From: Odiellus spinosus
Lineage: Eukaryota > Arthropoda > Arachnida > Opiliones > Phalangiidae
DNA: 64,000 nucleotides
Direction: 5' to 3'
NCBI GenBank assembly: GCA_963920705.1
Contig: OY987240.1
Span: 4,573,426-4,637,425 of the forward strand
Below the pieces are notes generated by a model. The model was given only the letters and a program-made list of their open reading frames with translations, made no database searches and had not been told where the DNA came from. The translations under genes were made by a program, and so were the position numbers. Below, one piece after another: positions 1 through 10,677 of the stretch. The number at the start of each line of letters is the position of its first letter. The stretch's first letter is position 1.

Positions 1-1820
1 ATCCGAGCTAAAATTATATTTCAAACGCTGTGGGAGCGTGGATTGAAATGGGATGACGAACTACCCAAAGACGTAGGGGATTTATTTACGAAATGGAGAA
101 GAGAGCTACCCCAATTAAGAAATATTAAACTACCGCGTTGCTATTACTCTGGCCCAGATGACGAAATTAAGGAAATTGAGTTGCACAGTTTCTCGGACGC
201 GAGTATAAAGGCGTACGCAGCCATTGTATACCTTCGCTACGTCACTAAATCAGATAAAATTGGAGTATCTTTCGTCACTTCAAAGGCGAAAGTAGCACCT
301 ATTAAAAGTATTACATTGCCAAGGCTGGAGCTACTAGGATGTTTACTCGGTGCAAGGCTAATTAATTACGTAAAGGACAATTTCAACCGAGGAGATATCC
401 AAGCCTTTTTATGGACAGATTCATCAATCGCTATGCATTGGATTAAGGGGTCATCAAAAGAATGGAAGCCTTTCGTATCAAATCGCACAGCTGAAATAAA
501 AAAAATTACCGACCCTCAAAATTGGAACCATTGCCCGGGGGCGGAAAATCCCGCGGATATACCGACAAGAGGCATGAGCGCGGAAGAGCTCGTTTCTAGT
601 AAACATTTTTGGGAGGGTCCCTGCTGGCTCAAAATGGAAAAATCACAATGGCCAGAAGAAAGGTTTGAAGTGAATGTTACTCCCCCCGAAGTCGTGGCGG
701 AAAGGAAGAAGATAGTCCTAGCAGTAGGATACCAAGCAAAAACAAGTCCATTAAAAGTTATAGATTTAAGCAAATATTATTCAATAGACAAAGTGCTTCG
801 GATCTCAGCATATATATTACGAGTATTCAACAAAAAATTTGGAAAAAAATTAACATTAACAGATATGAAGAACTCGAATATTTTAGAAACTAATTGGGCT
901 TCAAAAATAAAAATACCGTCAGCGGAAGAGCTGAACAAAGCCGAGAAGCTCTGGATTAAAGCCGTACAATTGGAGGAATTTAAAGTAGAAATTACTGCTT
1001 TGAAATTAAAAAATCAAATTGCGACAACTTCCAAGATTGCAACATTGCATCCCAAATTGGACGAAGAAGGAATCCTAAGAGTCGGCGGTCGATTAACCGA
1101 ATCAGCGCTAATCTACGGACAAAAACATCCAATAATTATGGCAAAAACCAGTCGCTTCTCCGAATTAATAATTATGAGAAGCCACCAACAAACTCTGCAC
1201 GGAGGGGTGCAAGATACTATAACTCAAACCAGAGAAAGATACTGGATTGTTGCTGGTAGGCAATTAGCAAAAAACGTAATTAGCAGTTGCATTAAATGCA
1301 GAAGATTGAAGGCCACGGCCTGCAGCGCGCCAGTAGCTCCCCTCCCGGCAGATAGAATGAAGGAAGCTAAAGCTTTCGAAATCATAGGGACCGCCTGAAA
1401 AGGCTTATATTTGCCTAACAACTTGCGGAGTCACCCGAGCTATACATTTAGAGTTAGTCTCTACTCTAAGAACTGAAGACTTTATCCTGGCTTTCCGAAG
1501 AATGGTAGCTAGAAGAGGTATACCCTCGGTGATCTATACGGACAATGCTAAAACATTTCATAAAGCTAGCGAAGATTTAAAAGTCATCTGGAGTTGCCTA
1601 GATAGCGCCGAGATGCGGCAACATTTTGGCGTGAATGGCATTACATGGAAATTCATAGCCGAAAGAGCGGCTTGGTGGGGGGGTTGGTGGGAGAGATTAG
1701 TTAGGTCTACCAAAACCACTCTAAAAAAGGTATTAAGTCGAGCTTCGTTAACGTACGAAGAAATGGAGACGACACTGGCCGAAACTGAGGCAGTGATCAA
1801 TTCTAGACCTTTAACGTATG
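1..1820 (+). pseudogene. BEL/Pao pol, RNase H to integrase core (broken)
   Basis: Two reading segments cover this stretch (43-1398, and about 1400-1820 in another frame). The first carries an RNase H-like region (HSFSDASIKAYAA, then WTDSSIAMHWI), typical of Pao-type pol, and an integrase zinc-binding domain with H-H-C-C spacing (HQQTLHGG ... CIKCRRLK). The second carries the integrase core residues around YTDNAKTF and WWERLVRS. The frame changes near 1385-1400, exactly where the first catalytic Asp block of the integrase (usually G-x-D-[FY]-x-G-P) is expected; that block is missing, so a small deletion is more likely than a simple slip. The copy is therefore dead at the integrase even without the Polinton that interrupts it at 1821. 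Confidence 0.88.
1815..1820. repeat. Target site duplication, left copy (CGTATG)
   Basis: CGTATG directly precedes the first base of the Polinton inverted repeat (AGAGATAAGG...) and recurs directly after the last base of the right repeat. Six-base duplications are characteristic of Maverick/Polinton integration. Confidence 0.93.
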
Positions 1821-2303
1821 AGAGATAAGGCAAGCGATTCACCGATAAGCGGTCCGAAGGGGGGACGCAGTGTGCTTTCCCCTCCTGACCCTCGTATCTC
1901 TCCTTCCCCTAATATTTCTGTTCATCGGTGAATCGCTTGCAGAGGGGGACAAAGTGTGCTTTCCCCTCCTGACCCTCGTATCTCTCCTTCCCATAATATT
2001 TCTATTCATCGGTGAATCGCTTGCAGAGGGGGGACAAAGTGTGCTTTCCCCTCCTGACCCTCGTATCTCTCCTTCCCTTTTGTACCTCACTGAATCTCTT
2101 GTACCTACACAACTGAGAAGGTCTTTTAGGGCGGATTTCTAGCGTGAAACGCATCTCGAAAAGATAGGTTTAGAAATAGGCTTAAACTAATAAAAACACA
2201 ACGTAAAGAGAGAGTCTCGTAATTTTTATTAGTAAAATTCTTACGTACTATACATTTTTAGTCAGTAGCACAGCTCAACGCTTCTTTTAGATTGTGATGT
2301 TGT
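1821..2303 (+). repeat. Polinton left terminal inverted repeat with internal 85-bp repeats
   Basis: The reverse complement matches 19847-20325 with few differences. It contains three units of 84-85 bp, starting near 1871, 1955 and 2040, each with a TGTGCTTTCCCCTCCTGACC core. Each inter-unit block contains ATCGGTGAATCGCTTGC, which is the exact inverse of GCAAGCGATTCACCGAT near the outer tip (about 1830-1846), so the tip can pair with internal sequence. The inner edge carries a copy of the 3' end of the plus-strand gene found at the other end, here without its gene body. Confidence 0.92.
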
Positions 2304-2306
2304 ATT

Positions 2307-2527
2307 AATATTTACAATTTATATTTACAATTTATATTTACAATTTATATTTACAATTTATATTTACAATTTATATTTACAATGTATATTTACAATGTAT
2401 ATTTACAATGTATATTTACAATGTATATTTACAATGTATATTTACAATGTATATTTACAATGTATATTTACAATTTATATTTACAATTTATATTTACAAT
2501 TTAAATTTAAATTTACAATGTATATTA
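2307..2527. repeat. 13-bp minisatellite (TATATTTACAATT/G), about 17 copies
   Basis: A 13-base unit is repeated head to tail between the left inverted repeat and the polymerase stop codon. A T/G variant at the last base forms a central block of G-type units flanked by T-type units, as expected for expansion by slippage. Confidence 0.9.
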
Positions 2528-2568
2528 CGAGTTATTTACTATGTAGGGGTATAGTTCAGACCTTTTAA

Positions 2569-5500
2569 CTACTCGATGTATCCATAAGGTACAGTTTCCA
2601 AATTTGGTAGTACTTTGACCTTGTCTACAACAGACCGATATATTTTCCTTTCGTCCCTCGATATTAGCGTGTGGTCGTTTAACCGGCGTATTTGTTTGGG
2701 GATCGGAACTTGGAACCCGTCTACCTTATCGCCCCCTACACCTACCAAACGCTTCAGATTTTCAAAATTAATGATTTTATCGTTTGAGGCATTAATTCTG
2801 AAGCCTTTGATTTTGGTGACGTCATGGTACTCGCCGGTTTCGGGGTTGTGAATACGGAGGGCATAATTCTTTGGTCCGCCACATACGAGTTCTGTAATGT
2901 AGGCACGAGGACCGTAACATTCGAGTTCGTTCTTCATTTCCCCCAAATAATCGCCGGTTTTTATTACAGACTCACCACCAGGGGCCAAGAATATCAGGGA
3001 GTCGGTGTCGTAATAATACACGTGGCTGCCGACCATCTCGAGGTATCTGAGTAATTCTAGACGAGCTAGGGCAGTAGTGTAGGCGGCTAACGTTACGTTC
3101 CCATGTTTAAGTACGGTTTCATTTTGGATAGTAGGGGCATACTTGATTAAGATTGTTTCCTCGTTAATCGGTAAAACCGATTTGACCTCAATGTCGGGGT
3201 TCAAAAGTAGGGCGTATAATTTATTAGGTTCTTTTAACAGCTCACTCTTGGGAGTAAGAGTCTTCTGACCCTGTTTCCCCCAAAAACTATTTAGGTAGAA
3301 TTTACAGAGGCTACGAAGACCTTCATTCTTAGCTATTTGCGCAAGATCTAGCTGAACTCCCTCTACATCTTTAAAATTATTAATGTATTTTTCTTTATCC
3401 TCTTGAGTGACACAGCCGGTGGGGTACCCGCTAGCCTGCGTTTTAAGGGCTAGAAAGGCGTCTATATAGTCTCGAAAGAGACCCCCTTCCCCAGTTTCTT
3501 TGTTATACTGGGTAACTTGGTATGACCAAGCTTCAAACGATCGTAGAATAACGTAATCCCGTTTGACTGCATGTCTAAGTTCGTCTATCACCCAGACCCC
3601 TGTAAAATTTCTCAAATGATCGGGATGGTCGCAGTCCCCCTGATATTTTGTTACGGCGCAGGTATAGCATAACGTAAATACAAGTTTACCATTGATTTTA
3701 AGGGGAAGCACAGGGTGATATAAATTTTTTGGAGGAAGAACCTCGCATTTTAGCAGGCCGTCAAAGGAAAATATATGGGGATATTTTTCAGCAGTATTTG
3801 GGGGTGCCCGACAGGTATTTTCCCCCCTTATTAATGTAAGGGTACCAACTCGTGACGTCATAGTAGAAAATCTTATCAGCGCCCTCTACCTGGTGGTATA
3901 GCTTTAGTGCATTTGTACGACCACCGTAAAAGGCATCGCGAGGGTTTAAGGGGCTCATAACTTTGATTTTAACATCCTCACTGGTTAAAAAAGCCTCAAT
4001 TGCAGGGTTGTTTTTCTTTTGGGTTGCCCACTCGCACTCCCAAATCACAGTCACGTGATAGCCGAGTGATTGTAACTTGTCGAGGGTTTTTGTGGTTCGA
4101 ACATACCTAGTAGTCATGGTTTGGCTAGGATCACCCTGAAGCGCTTGGTGTCTGTTGACTTAAAAACAAGTCTTACAACCATGAAAGTAACACCCCATGA
4201 ATTCAAAAATTTCAGTGCCGCACAACCCGTCAACCTTCAGTTTGTCGATCTTAGCTTCTTTCCCGTTGTAGGCTGATTGTATGACGATCCCCCTTTGATA
4301 CGAGACCCATTCGAGCCATTGAATCGCCACGTGCGATTGGTTCTCTTTAAGGCGGTATCCGTTTGAAGGAAAAATGCCTATTGTATCTTTCTTCAAAAAC
4401 TTTTTACGGTATACGTAAGAACACACGCCAGGTAGAGTTATGGCTCCTGAAGCAAAGGGGTCTACGTCAGCGATAGTTAAAAGCATTTTACGGTACTCAA
4501 GACAGCCAGCCTTAAGTAGGGCCACGTCATTGGTGCAATAAAAGTTAAGAGCCTCCAGGTAATTAAACCCTCTTTCAGATTTGGTTTCACTATCGTACCA
4601 CCTTAGAAATTTCTCCTGACTGTCCCGGTCAAAGTACTGGTACCCGTACGCTTCGGGGGGAGGCAATGTTTTTTCTAAGATATAATTACATTCCGCTTGA
4701 CGAGTAATATCGTATTCATGGTCTATTACGTTAAACAGCAGGTGGGGAAAGTATCCTTTTGCACTATCCTTTAAGCCGAAGGTTTTCGGGAACTTGGCTA
4801 AACCCACTGGTATAAAGTTAAAGGAATCGAGAAACAAAAGGTTAAAAACCTTCATCTTTAGTATCTTGGTGCCGTTGATAATGAGCTCGGGGGTCCAATC
4901 TTTTTTCATTATTTCGCGGATCAACAATTGGTTATCGTAATTTGACCCGTTGTGTGATAATAAGACTACGTTTTTGACTTTATTAAAGTTTTGAAGATAA
5001 TCTAGAAAACCTAACACTGCGTTTCCCCCTGCAAAACGGCTTAAACGGGGACCTAATTGGGAACATCGAGTACATACAAAGGTCTGACTTACGTGGTCGA
5101 TACATTCTTCACAAACAGCCTCGCTGACGCAAAGTATTGCTTCATGTGCGAAGATCCCCTCTCTATCTCCCAACCGCTTGTTTTGTATTGTTTCAAAGTC
5201 AAAGAATATGATCACGTAGTTGGGAACATTGTTTTTCTGTCTTTTCGCGGGCAATTTCTGAGGGGGTTCTTTAATGATCTGGACATAGCACAGATGGTCT
5301 GAGGGGGGTGTACTTTTTGCAAACCCTGCAGTACATTTCACCACAAGTGTGGGCTTCACGACGTTTCTCATAATCGACTACCTTGAAACACTCACGACAG
5401 TTGAACATCCTCTCGCAAAGTGGTTTTTTGGCCCCCTGGGCTACTAAGTGGCTGGCGTGACATTCGATGCCGTAGAAGGTACGCAAACACGTGTCACAAG

Positions 5501-7019
5501 TGATCACAGACCCCGCACATATTTGTGCCCGCATACAATGGAAACAGAAATCATTACACTTATGTGACCTAGGACGCCAGTACGGTTCGAGGCATTTGAA
5601 ACAAAAATATTCAGAGGGGTAGAAGGGTTTTAAATTGGTTATGACGTTGTAGTGATTTTTTTCATTTAGCAAGAATAGACGTGCCCTGTGGTCGGTAGGG
5701 TCATTCTCACCAAGTACTAAAACTGGTATATTGTTTTGAAATTTATAGACGAAGATTGAATACTGGGATAAATGGTTTTTAAATTTTTCAAATGAGTCCG
5801 CACTCCCGCACTCTTTTCCCGGTTTCACCCGTGCTTTGCAGCAAAGATCTAACGCTTCATGCCTTTGTAGGGGATTGTTGGGTTTCGGATGAGATATTGA
5901 TTCGTAATGTTTTTTAAGGGTGGGACTACGTGTGGAATCGTCGACGTACTTACGATGAGCAATGGCCACGCTGAGCGCCCGTGGGAGACATAAATAGTCG
6001 GTGTTTGTGATCCTCACTACCCCATGACGGTTTTTGCAGAAGACGTTAAAGGGTTGTAGTCCGCGTTTTTTAGGGACCCCATTACCACGTGGTAGTCGAA
6101 CGATACTGAATGTAAGGGTGATGGGACCCAGGAAAAACTTCTCTACCTCATCATCGTAGAGGATTTCTTCGATTAGGTCCAACAATAGCCTGGCGTCGAG
6201 TTGGTCAGCCCGGCGGAAAGAAAGTTCCAGTTCCGCCCTTGAGGGGAGTGCGAGACTTCGAAGGGTGATTTGTACCTGGTCAGCAGGTTCAAACTGAGCT
6301 AAGACGGCCTCAGTCACACGACAGATACCGGTTTCGATATCGTCAGTCAATTGGAGGGTGATTTCACGGGCGAATAAATTAGACTTTTCATAAAATTTTT
6401 CGCCCTTGTTCATGATTTCGCATCCGGGAATGGAATCAATATCGATAGATGGTTGTGGTGATGGTAGGGTATCGGAGGACTGTGACGCTGGTGATTGAGG
6501 GTCTCCGCCCCCGACCTGGTCTACTTCTTCCTCGCTCAGATCCGAGTAATCCCAGTCCGTTGGCAGGGGGAGGTCTAGGTCGGTACCCGTACCCCCCTCC
6601 GGTCCGTCCAAAAACAAGGCTATATCCCGATCATGCTGCGATATCATAAAGTCTTCTAGCAGCTTAATTTCTTCAGCTACCGAGACCTTTAACTCCTCAG
6701 TCCGTTTTTGCATTCTTGTCAAGTACGAACCTCTTAGCCGTTCTGGGAGTAGAGTCCAAAACTGGTTGAGTTGTTCTATAGTGAGGCACTCCTCGGGGCT
6801 CTTAGGGGCCTGCCTCATGTAACCCACGAGATCCAAAAATGTCTCAATAAGGCTAAAGCTCACGTGGCGAAGGAAGGTCGGCAGCGTTGTCGGGACATCT
6901 GTGGGGTTTACGTTGATCAAGTAGCATAGCCAGAAATAAAGCTCGTAGATTTTCGCCAGGGGCCATGGTCTCGTAACAGCCATTTCTTCGAGTAACCAAG
7001 TTAAAGATTCTCCGTCCAT
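2569..7019 (-). pseudogene. polB: Polinton DNA polymerase B, protein-primed type (broken in three places)
   Basis: Reading leftward, three frame segments cover an N-terminal region, a 3'-5' exonuclease and a polymerase domain, about 1,480 codons in all. The N-terminal part (7019 to about 5300) ends in Cys/His clusters (CFKCLEPY, CDTCLRTF, CRECFKV). The exonuclease shows FDFET near 5200, SHNGSNYDNQ (Exo II) and YCTNDVALL (Exo III). The polymerase shows DVTSWYPYIN (motif A) near 3850 and YYYDTDSLIF (motif C) near 3000. Breaks: a frame change near a run of six G at 5303-5308, an in-frame TAA at 4160-4162, and a frame change at a run of five G at 3800-3804. The start at 7019 (MDGESLTW) is chosen because the frame upstream has no ATG and a TATA box lies about 60 bp upstream. 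It would replicate the element from its termini. Confidence 0.93.
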
Positions 7020-7074
7020 GATGAGCAGGGTAGATTCAGAAGTTTGAACTGATTTTTTGACTCGGGTAACAGTC

Positions 7075-7086
7075 GTATTTATACCC
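7075..7086 (-). promoter_or_regulatory. TATA box of the polymerase gene
   Basis: On the minus strand the sequence reads GGGTATAAATAC, about 60 bp before the chosen polymerase ATG. The same GGGTATA start is found at the plus-strand TATA boxes near 7807 and 17441. Confidence 0.6.
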
Positions 7087-7133
7087 CAAAATCCACCTTC
7101 CACCCTCGCATTTTTAAACCCCGCCCTGCACAA

Positions 7134-7522
7134 AAGAATCCCAGTGTGGAAAGATCTATATAGGCGAAAAAGTAGGGTCTGTCAAGGGATTTCAACAAAG
7201 GGTTCTTTTCTAGCGTCACGAATGGCCTGAAAAGCTTTACGTAGGGATTAAAGTGGGGACTGTCAGGTCTTTACAACAGGTCTGAATGCTCGTTCATTTA
7301 AGGCTTACGTAAATGGTGATAACTGGCCCGGACAAATAAAGTCCAGAGCTTTTGTTGAATACGTGAAAAACCCTCCAATAATAGGTATAAAAGGTTACAT
7401 CGGGGTCAAAATATGTCAATCACAAGGGCTTAAGTTACGAGGTAGATGGAAAGACTTTGAATTATGGGGTTTATATTGACACGTGAATGGTCTAAACAGG
7501 TATTAAGCTCGTAGGCCTGACA
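7134..7522. other. Intergenic control region between divergent genes
   Basis: This holds the upstream regions of the leftward polymerase and the rightward genes. Two diverged direct repeats (about 7165-7210 and 7250-7295, sharing a GTCTGTCAAGG / GACTGTCAGG core) are visible. An ATG-less open stretch at 7252-7479 encodes a protein-like sequence (e.g. FVEYVKNPPIIGIKGYIG) and may be a remnant of a small gene; it cannot be assigned. Confidence 0.35.
7384..7394 (+). promoter_or_regulatory. TATA-like box before the small membrane protein gene
   Basis: GGTATAAAAGG lies about 130 bp before the ATG at 7523. The match to a TATA box is good, but the distance is longer than for the other genes, so the assignment is tentative. 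Confidence 0.35.
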
Positions 7523-7723
7523 ATGGAAGGACAGGTCACAACGCGTTCTCTGAAAAGTTTTTTACTGAAAAATCCCCAAAATATTCTTATGGTATTGTGT
7601 ATAATCCTAGTACTGGCAGTGTTAGAAGCGATAAACCTTTGTTTTCAGAATTTTGACATAAAAATCAGTATGCGTCCTATTGTTAATGGGTCTGACAACC
7701 TTAGAAAAGAAATAGTCATGTGA
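7523..7723 (+). CDS. Small single-pass membrane protein, hypothetical
   Basis: A 66-residue frame with an ATG start. Residues about 20-40 form one strongly hydrophobic segment (ILMVLCIILVLAVLEAINLCF), preceded by a basic/polar N-terminus and followed by a polar tail with one possible N-glycosylation site (NGSD). This layout suits a type II or tail-oriented membrane protein. Small hydrophobic proteins are common in adintovirus-like genomes, where some are suspected viroporins, but I see no family motif here. It sits between the polymerase control region and the first PC4-like gene. It could be a chance frame; the ATG start, clean membrane segment and nearby TATA-like box argue mildly for a gene. 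Confidence 0.4.
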   Translation: MEGQVTTRSLKSFLLKNPQNILMVLCIILVLAVLEAINLCFQNFDIKISMRPIVNGSDNLRKEIVM

Positions 7724-7806
7724 ATCACAACCAGGTGGTGCAAGGGTTTTTCAAAATTGTGGGATTTTACGGGGTGACCAAGCCACCCTACCCCCCGACC
7801 ACTTTC

Positions 7807-7820
7807 GGGTATAAAAACCC
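7807..7820 (+). promoter_or_regulatory. TATA box of the first PC4-like gene
   Basis: GGGTATAAAAACCC is a strong TATA element about 55 bp before an ATG at 7866. That ATG is followed by only ten codons before a stop, so the downstream gene appears to have lost its original start. Confidence 0.55.
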
Positions 7821-7954
7821 GGTAAAGTTTGCTTGAGTTATTTATTTGCGTCGCACCTTCTCAAGATGAACCAACCCTCGACCAACCTACCGAGTTAGTA
7901 CCTTAGCCCATTTTTTAGCCAAGGACTTAGAATATTTTTCGGTACGAAACTTTC

Positions 7955-8722
7955 TTGAATTTACGATGGTCCCTCTTTCCAGTCGTAGTTGTCGATCCGA
8001 CCACCGGGTACCATCGTAAAATTCCCGCATTAGCGACTGGTCGAAAGCTAAATCATAGGATCCAGCTTAGCGAGAAACTATACTTGACGTTCGGGTTTGC
8101 CAATGCCACGTTGGACATTGAGATTCGAATAATTTCGAAAGACAGTCTGGCTGGGTTCATTATCACACCTGGGGATTGGTCGGCCTTGGCCCGCCGCCTC
8201 GGTCCTCTGTCTGGCTGGACCTATGGTCAGGAAGAGACTCCTTTCGAAGTCACCATTAACGAGACCAGTCAGAACACCCTAAAGGCAATGGCCATTCACG
8301 ATACCCTGAGGCTGACCAACGACGGGGCTATCGAGAAAGACATATCATTGTCTTCGGCAGAAGCTACCGAGCTACTCCGTATTTGTCCGAGTGTCACGGC
8401 TCATCTTGACCATCTAAATTCCCACCGTGAAGTATTCGAGGAGATGTACCATACGATCGCCGATTACTTGGTTAAAATTCGCGACATGTCGTTCAGCGAT
8501 CGAAATACCCTGTCCCTATTCTTTGAGGATGTCCAGACTGAGAAGTTTGAAGCCGTCTACCAATATTTCATTGGCTATGTCAGCCCGTTTGCTGTAATTT
8601 CAGCCTTTGAGGAAACTTTGAAAAATAAAGGGCTGAAATCCGACTTTCGCGCTTATAACTTGTACGCGTTAATTAGTGGTCAATTGACCAAACTTAAAAC
8701 GTGTTTAGTCCCTGGCCTGTAA
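7955..8722 (+). CDS. PC4-like accessory protein, copy A (5' end damaged)
   Basis: A frame of about 255 codons with no ATG before its conserved region; the first in-frame ATG falls inside the protein, and a TATA box plus an out-of-frame ATG at 7866 lie upstream. It is a paralogue of the gene at 19131-19892: KLYLTFGFANATLDIEIRI aligns with NLYVTFGLINYDRFELLIR, LAGFIITPGDWSAL with LIGFSLPLNAWEKL, and the C-termini FRAYNLYALI and LRADNLFLLV also align. The block tyrosine-rich strand, basic strand (IR), G-[FI]-x-L and W-x-x-L follows the layout of the PC4/p15 single-stranded DNA-binding fold, so a role in DNA replication or transcription is inferred. The polyadenylation signal AATAAA follows the stop. 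The paralogy is clear; the PC4 assignment is a guess. Confidence 0.6.
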   Translation: MNLRWSLFPVVVVDPTTGYHRKIPALATGRKLNHRIQLSEKLYLTFGFANATLDIEIRIISKDSLAGFIITPGDWSALARRLGPLSGWTYGQEETPFEVTINETSQNTLKAMAIHDTLRLTNDGAIEKDISLSSAEATELLRICPSVTAHLDHLNSHREVFEEMYHTIADYLVKIRDMSFSDRNTLSLFFEDVQTEKFEAVYQYFIGYVSPFAVISAFEETLKNKGLKSDFRAYNLYALISGQLTKLKTCLVPGL

Positions 8723-8818
8723 ACTGTTTTAAAAATCCGAGATTCAATAAAATTGTTTTTTACTATATTTTTTACTATATTTTTTTCAATTTAAGCCTAT
8801 ACCCCGCATTAACCACCT

Positions 8819-9496
8819 TGGAAGAATGAAAATGGAAAATTTAAATAGTCTACTAAATTTAGAAAATGTTTTGGGATGGGTCCCTCATCTTGGGTAAAAA
8901 GTAGCCGAAGTAGGACCTAAATTGGAACACTGGCGTCACCTGGTGGCCGTTTAACACATCCTACTATGTATAATTTAAAATAAATAAATAAATAAGAACT
9001 GCCAATTTAAATAACGCTAAATGGTAAAATATCCTAACAATTAAATCAGATAAAAATTTAACATCTAGTAACTATATCTAGAAAAATTGTCCCGCTAGGT
9101 GATGTCTACCTTAAGACAATGACACGTTCACCACAAGACATATATATATATATATATATATATATCGGAGGAGTGAAAATGATAAATTTAAATACTCTAT
9201 GAAACTTAGAAAATATTTTTGGGGGCTAGGGCCCTCACCTGGGGAAAACTAGCCTAAGTAGCACCTAAATTGGAATACTGGCGACACCTGGCGCCCGTTT
9301 AGCCCAACCTAATATGTATAATTTAAAATAAATAAATAAATAAATAAATAATTAAATAACTACATAAAAACTATCAATTTAAATAACACTAAAATAACCT
9401 AACAATTAAAACAGATTAAATTAAAATCTAGAAAAATTGTCCCGCTAGGTGACGCCTACCTTGAGACATTGACACGTTCGTAAGATATATACAACC
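8819..9496. repeat. Diverged tandem duplication, two units of about 330 bp
   Basis: Unit 1 (about 8819-9144) and unit 2 (about 9166-9496) share blocks such as TATGTATAATTTAAAATAAA and GAAAAATTGTCCCGCTAGGT. A (TA)n run at about 9141-9165 separates them and each has an (AATA)n tract. No coding potential is seen. The stretch between the PC4-like gene and the spliced gene may be a later insertion in the Polinton, but no insertion ends were found. Confidence 0.75.
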
Positions 9497-9665
9497 CTAA
9501 CTTGTTAATACAACTAAAATAACCTGTAAGGTAGTCGGCCAATCAAAAAAGAAACAGTTGAGGAAATACCCAAAAACAGTTGAATTACCGAAAAAGACAT
9601 TTATTTATAAAAATTAAAAAATATATATATATACAAAAATTTAAAAAATATATACAAAATTTTGT

Positions 9666-10487
9666 CTAGCGACCGAGCGGCCGGCCGTCCCGATCCGCGG
9701 GTCCCACGACGAAAGGCGACGATGACCGGCGAACAATATCCCGCACCCCCGCAAACATCGAGCGCTCCTGCTCAAAGAAGACGTTGCGGGTCGCGGGATC
9801 TATCGGGGCCATCGTCGCCCTCCAACCCTCGAGCTGGTCGAGCTCGGCGAGTACCCTTTCAAATAATAAAAATGAGCCTCACAAAAATAAATGAGAAATC
9901 GTTAACCACTTACCGGGTAGCGCTGACGTCGTAGGCTGCCAGGCAGTCTCCAGTCGCCACCGTGTTGTTGGAGACGACTACCTGGAGCTGGAAGAACAGC
10001 TCATCCGGGTACTCGCCGTACCTTGTGGCGTGGTGGGCGCAGTGGCCCGTCAGGTGGTAGAGGATGCTGAAAAAGTCATTACAATATTATAAAAACTACC
10101 TCTATTTAGGATGGGGAAGATTGTAAAAATTTACATGATGGAGTGAGCGTTTGGCCAAGGCTCGGGTGCCCCCCTCCGGGCGTAGCAGCAGCAGCCGCCA
10201 GCCCCGGCGAAAGCAAGCCATGGGTGCGTAGGACCAGGCCATCGCACGGGGCTGACGGTGACGTAGCCTGCCGGTTCTGGCGCCGCAAACTCGCCGCCGA
10301 GATTGATGGCGAGGGGTTCCGGTGACGCCGGCCTGGTTGTTAAATCCCAGGGGATATCGGGCGACGCCACCGGTGAATACGCCGATCCGCCCGGCGTCGA
10401 TGGGGGCGAGTAAAGGGCGGGAGAGTACGCCGAGGGAGGGCTGGCTGGCGAGTAGGCTGTTGACTCTTCTGAGTCTGACGACTCCAT
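9666..10487 (-). CDS. Three-exon gene with Tyr-Ser-Pro repeats, 231 residues, family unknown
   Basis: Read leftward: exon 1 10487-10135, intron 10134-10067 (GTAAAT...TTTCAG), exon 2 10066-9914, intron 9913-9856 (GTAAGT...TGAAAG), exon 3 9855-9666, ending in TAG. The exons total 696 nt and join in frame to 231 residues. Exon 1 encodes a low-complexity N-terminus (YSPASPPSAYSPALYSPP) like a short RNA polymerase II CTD tail. Exons 2 and 3 encode an ordered-looking region (YHLTGHCAHHATRYGEYPDE, FFQLQVVVSNN, NVFFEQERSMF). A polyadenylation signal AATAAA lies about 60 bp after the stop. The exons are GC-rich in an AT-rich setting. I do not recognise the family. The second region has Cys/His residues that might bind metal. 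Spliced genes are unusual for Polintons, so it may be a captured or nested gene. Confidence 0.72.
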
Positions 10488-10677
10488 ATTGTACCTATAA
10501 ATAAAATAGTATTACCTCCAAAATAATAGTTTTAATAACGGGTCGATATTTTAAGTTACTCTATTTCAAACTATAATAGTCTAAAAATACGTTTCAAACC
10601 AAAGTTATTTGCTATGTCGAAAGTTTTTTCGAAAAAAAATATCTAACTTAAAATATCGAGATTTCTTCTAAGTTTAA

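Noticed and set aside
1839..2142. Frames on both strands within the left inverted repeat, with repeated protein blocks
   Set aside because: They arise from the 85-bp non-coding units (length close to a multiple of three) and occur also in the right repeat; no start context or conserved domain.
7252..7479. ATG-less frame with protein-like composition
   Set aside because: No start codon, a stop just upstream, and no recognised motif; kept only as a comment on the control region.
9662..9934. Plus-strand frame rich in Arg and Pro
   Set aside because: It is the antisense shadow of exon 3 of the spliced minus-strand gene, which has splice sites and a polyadenylation signal.
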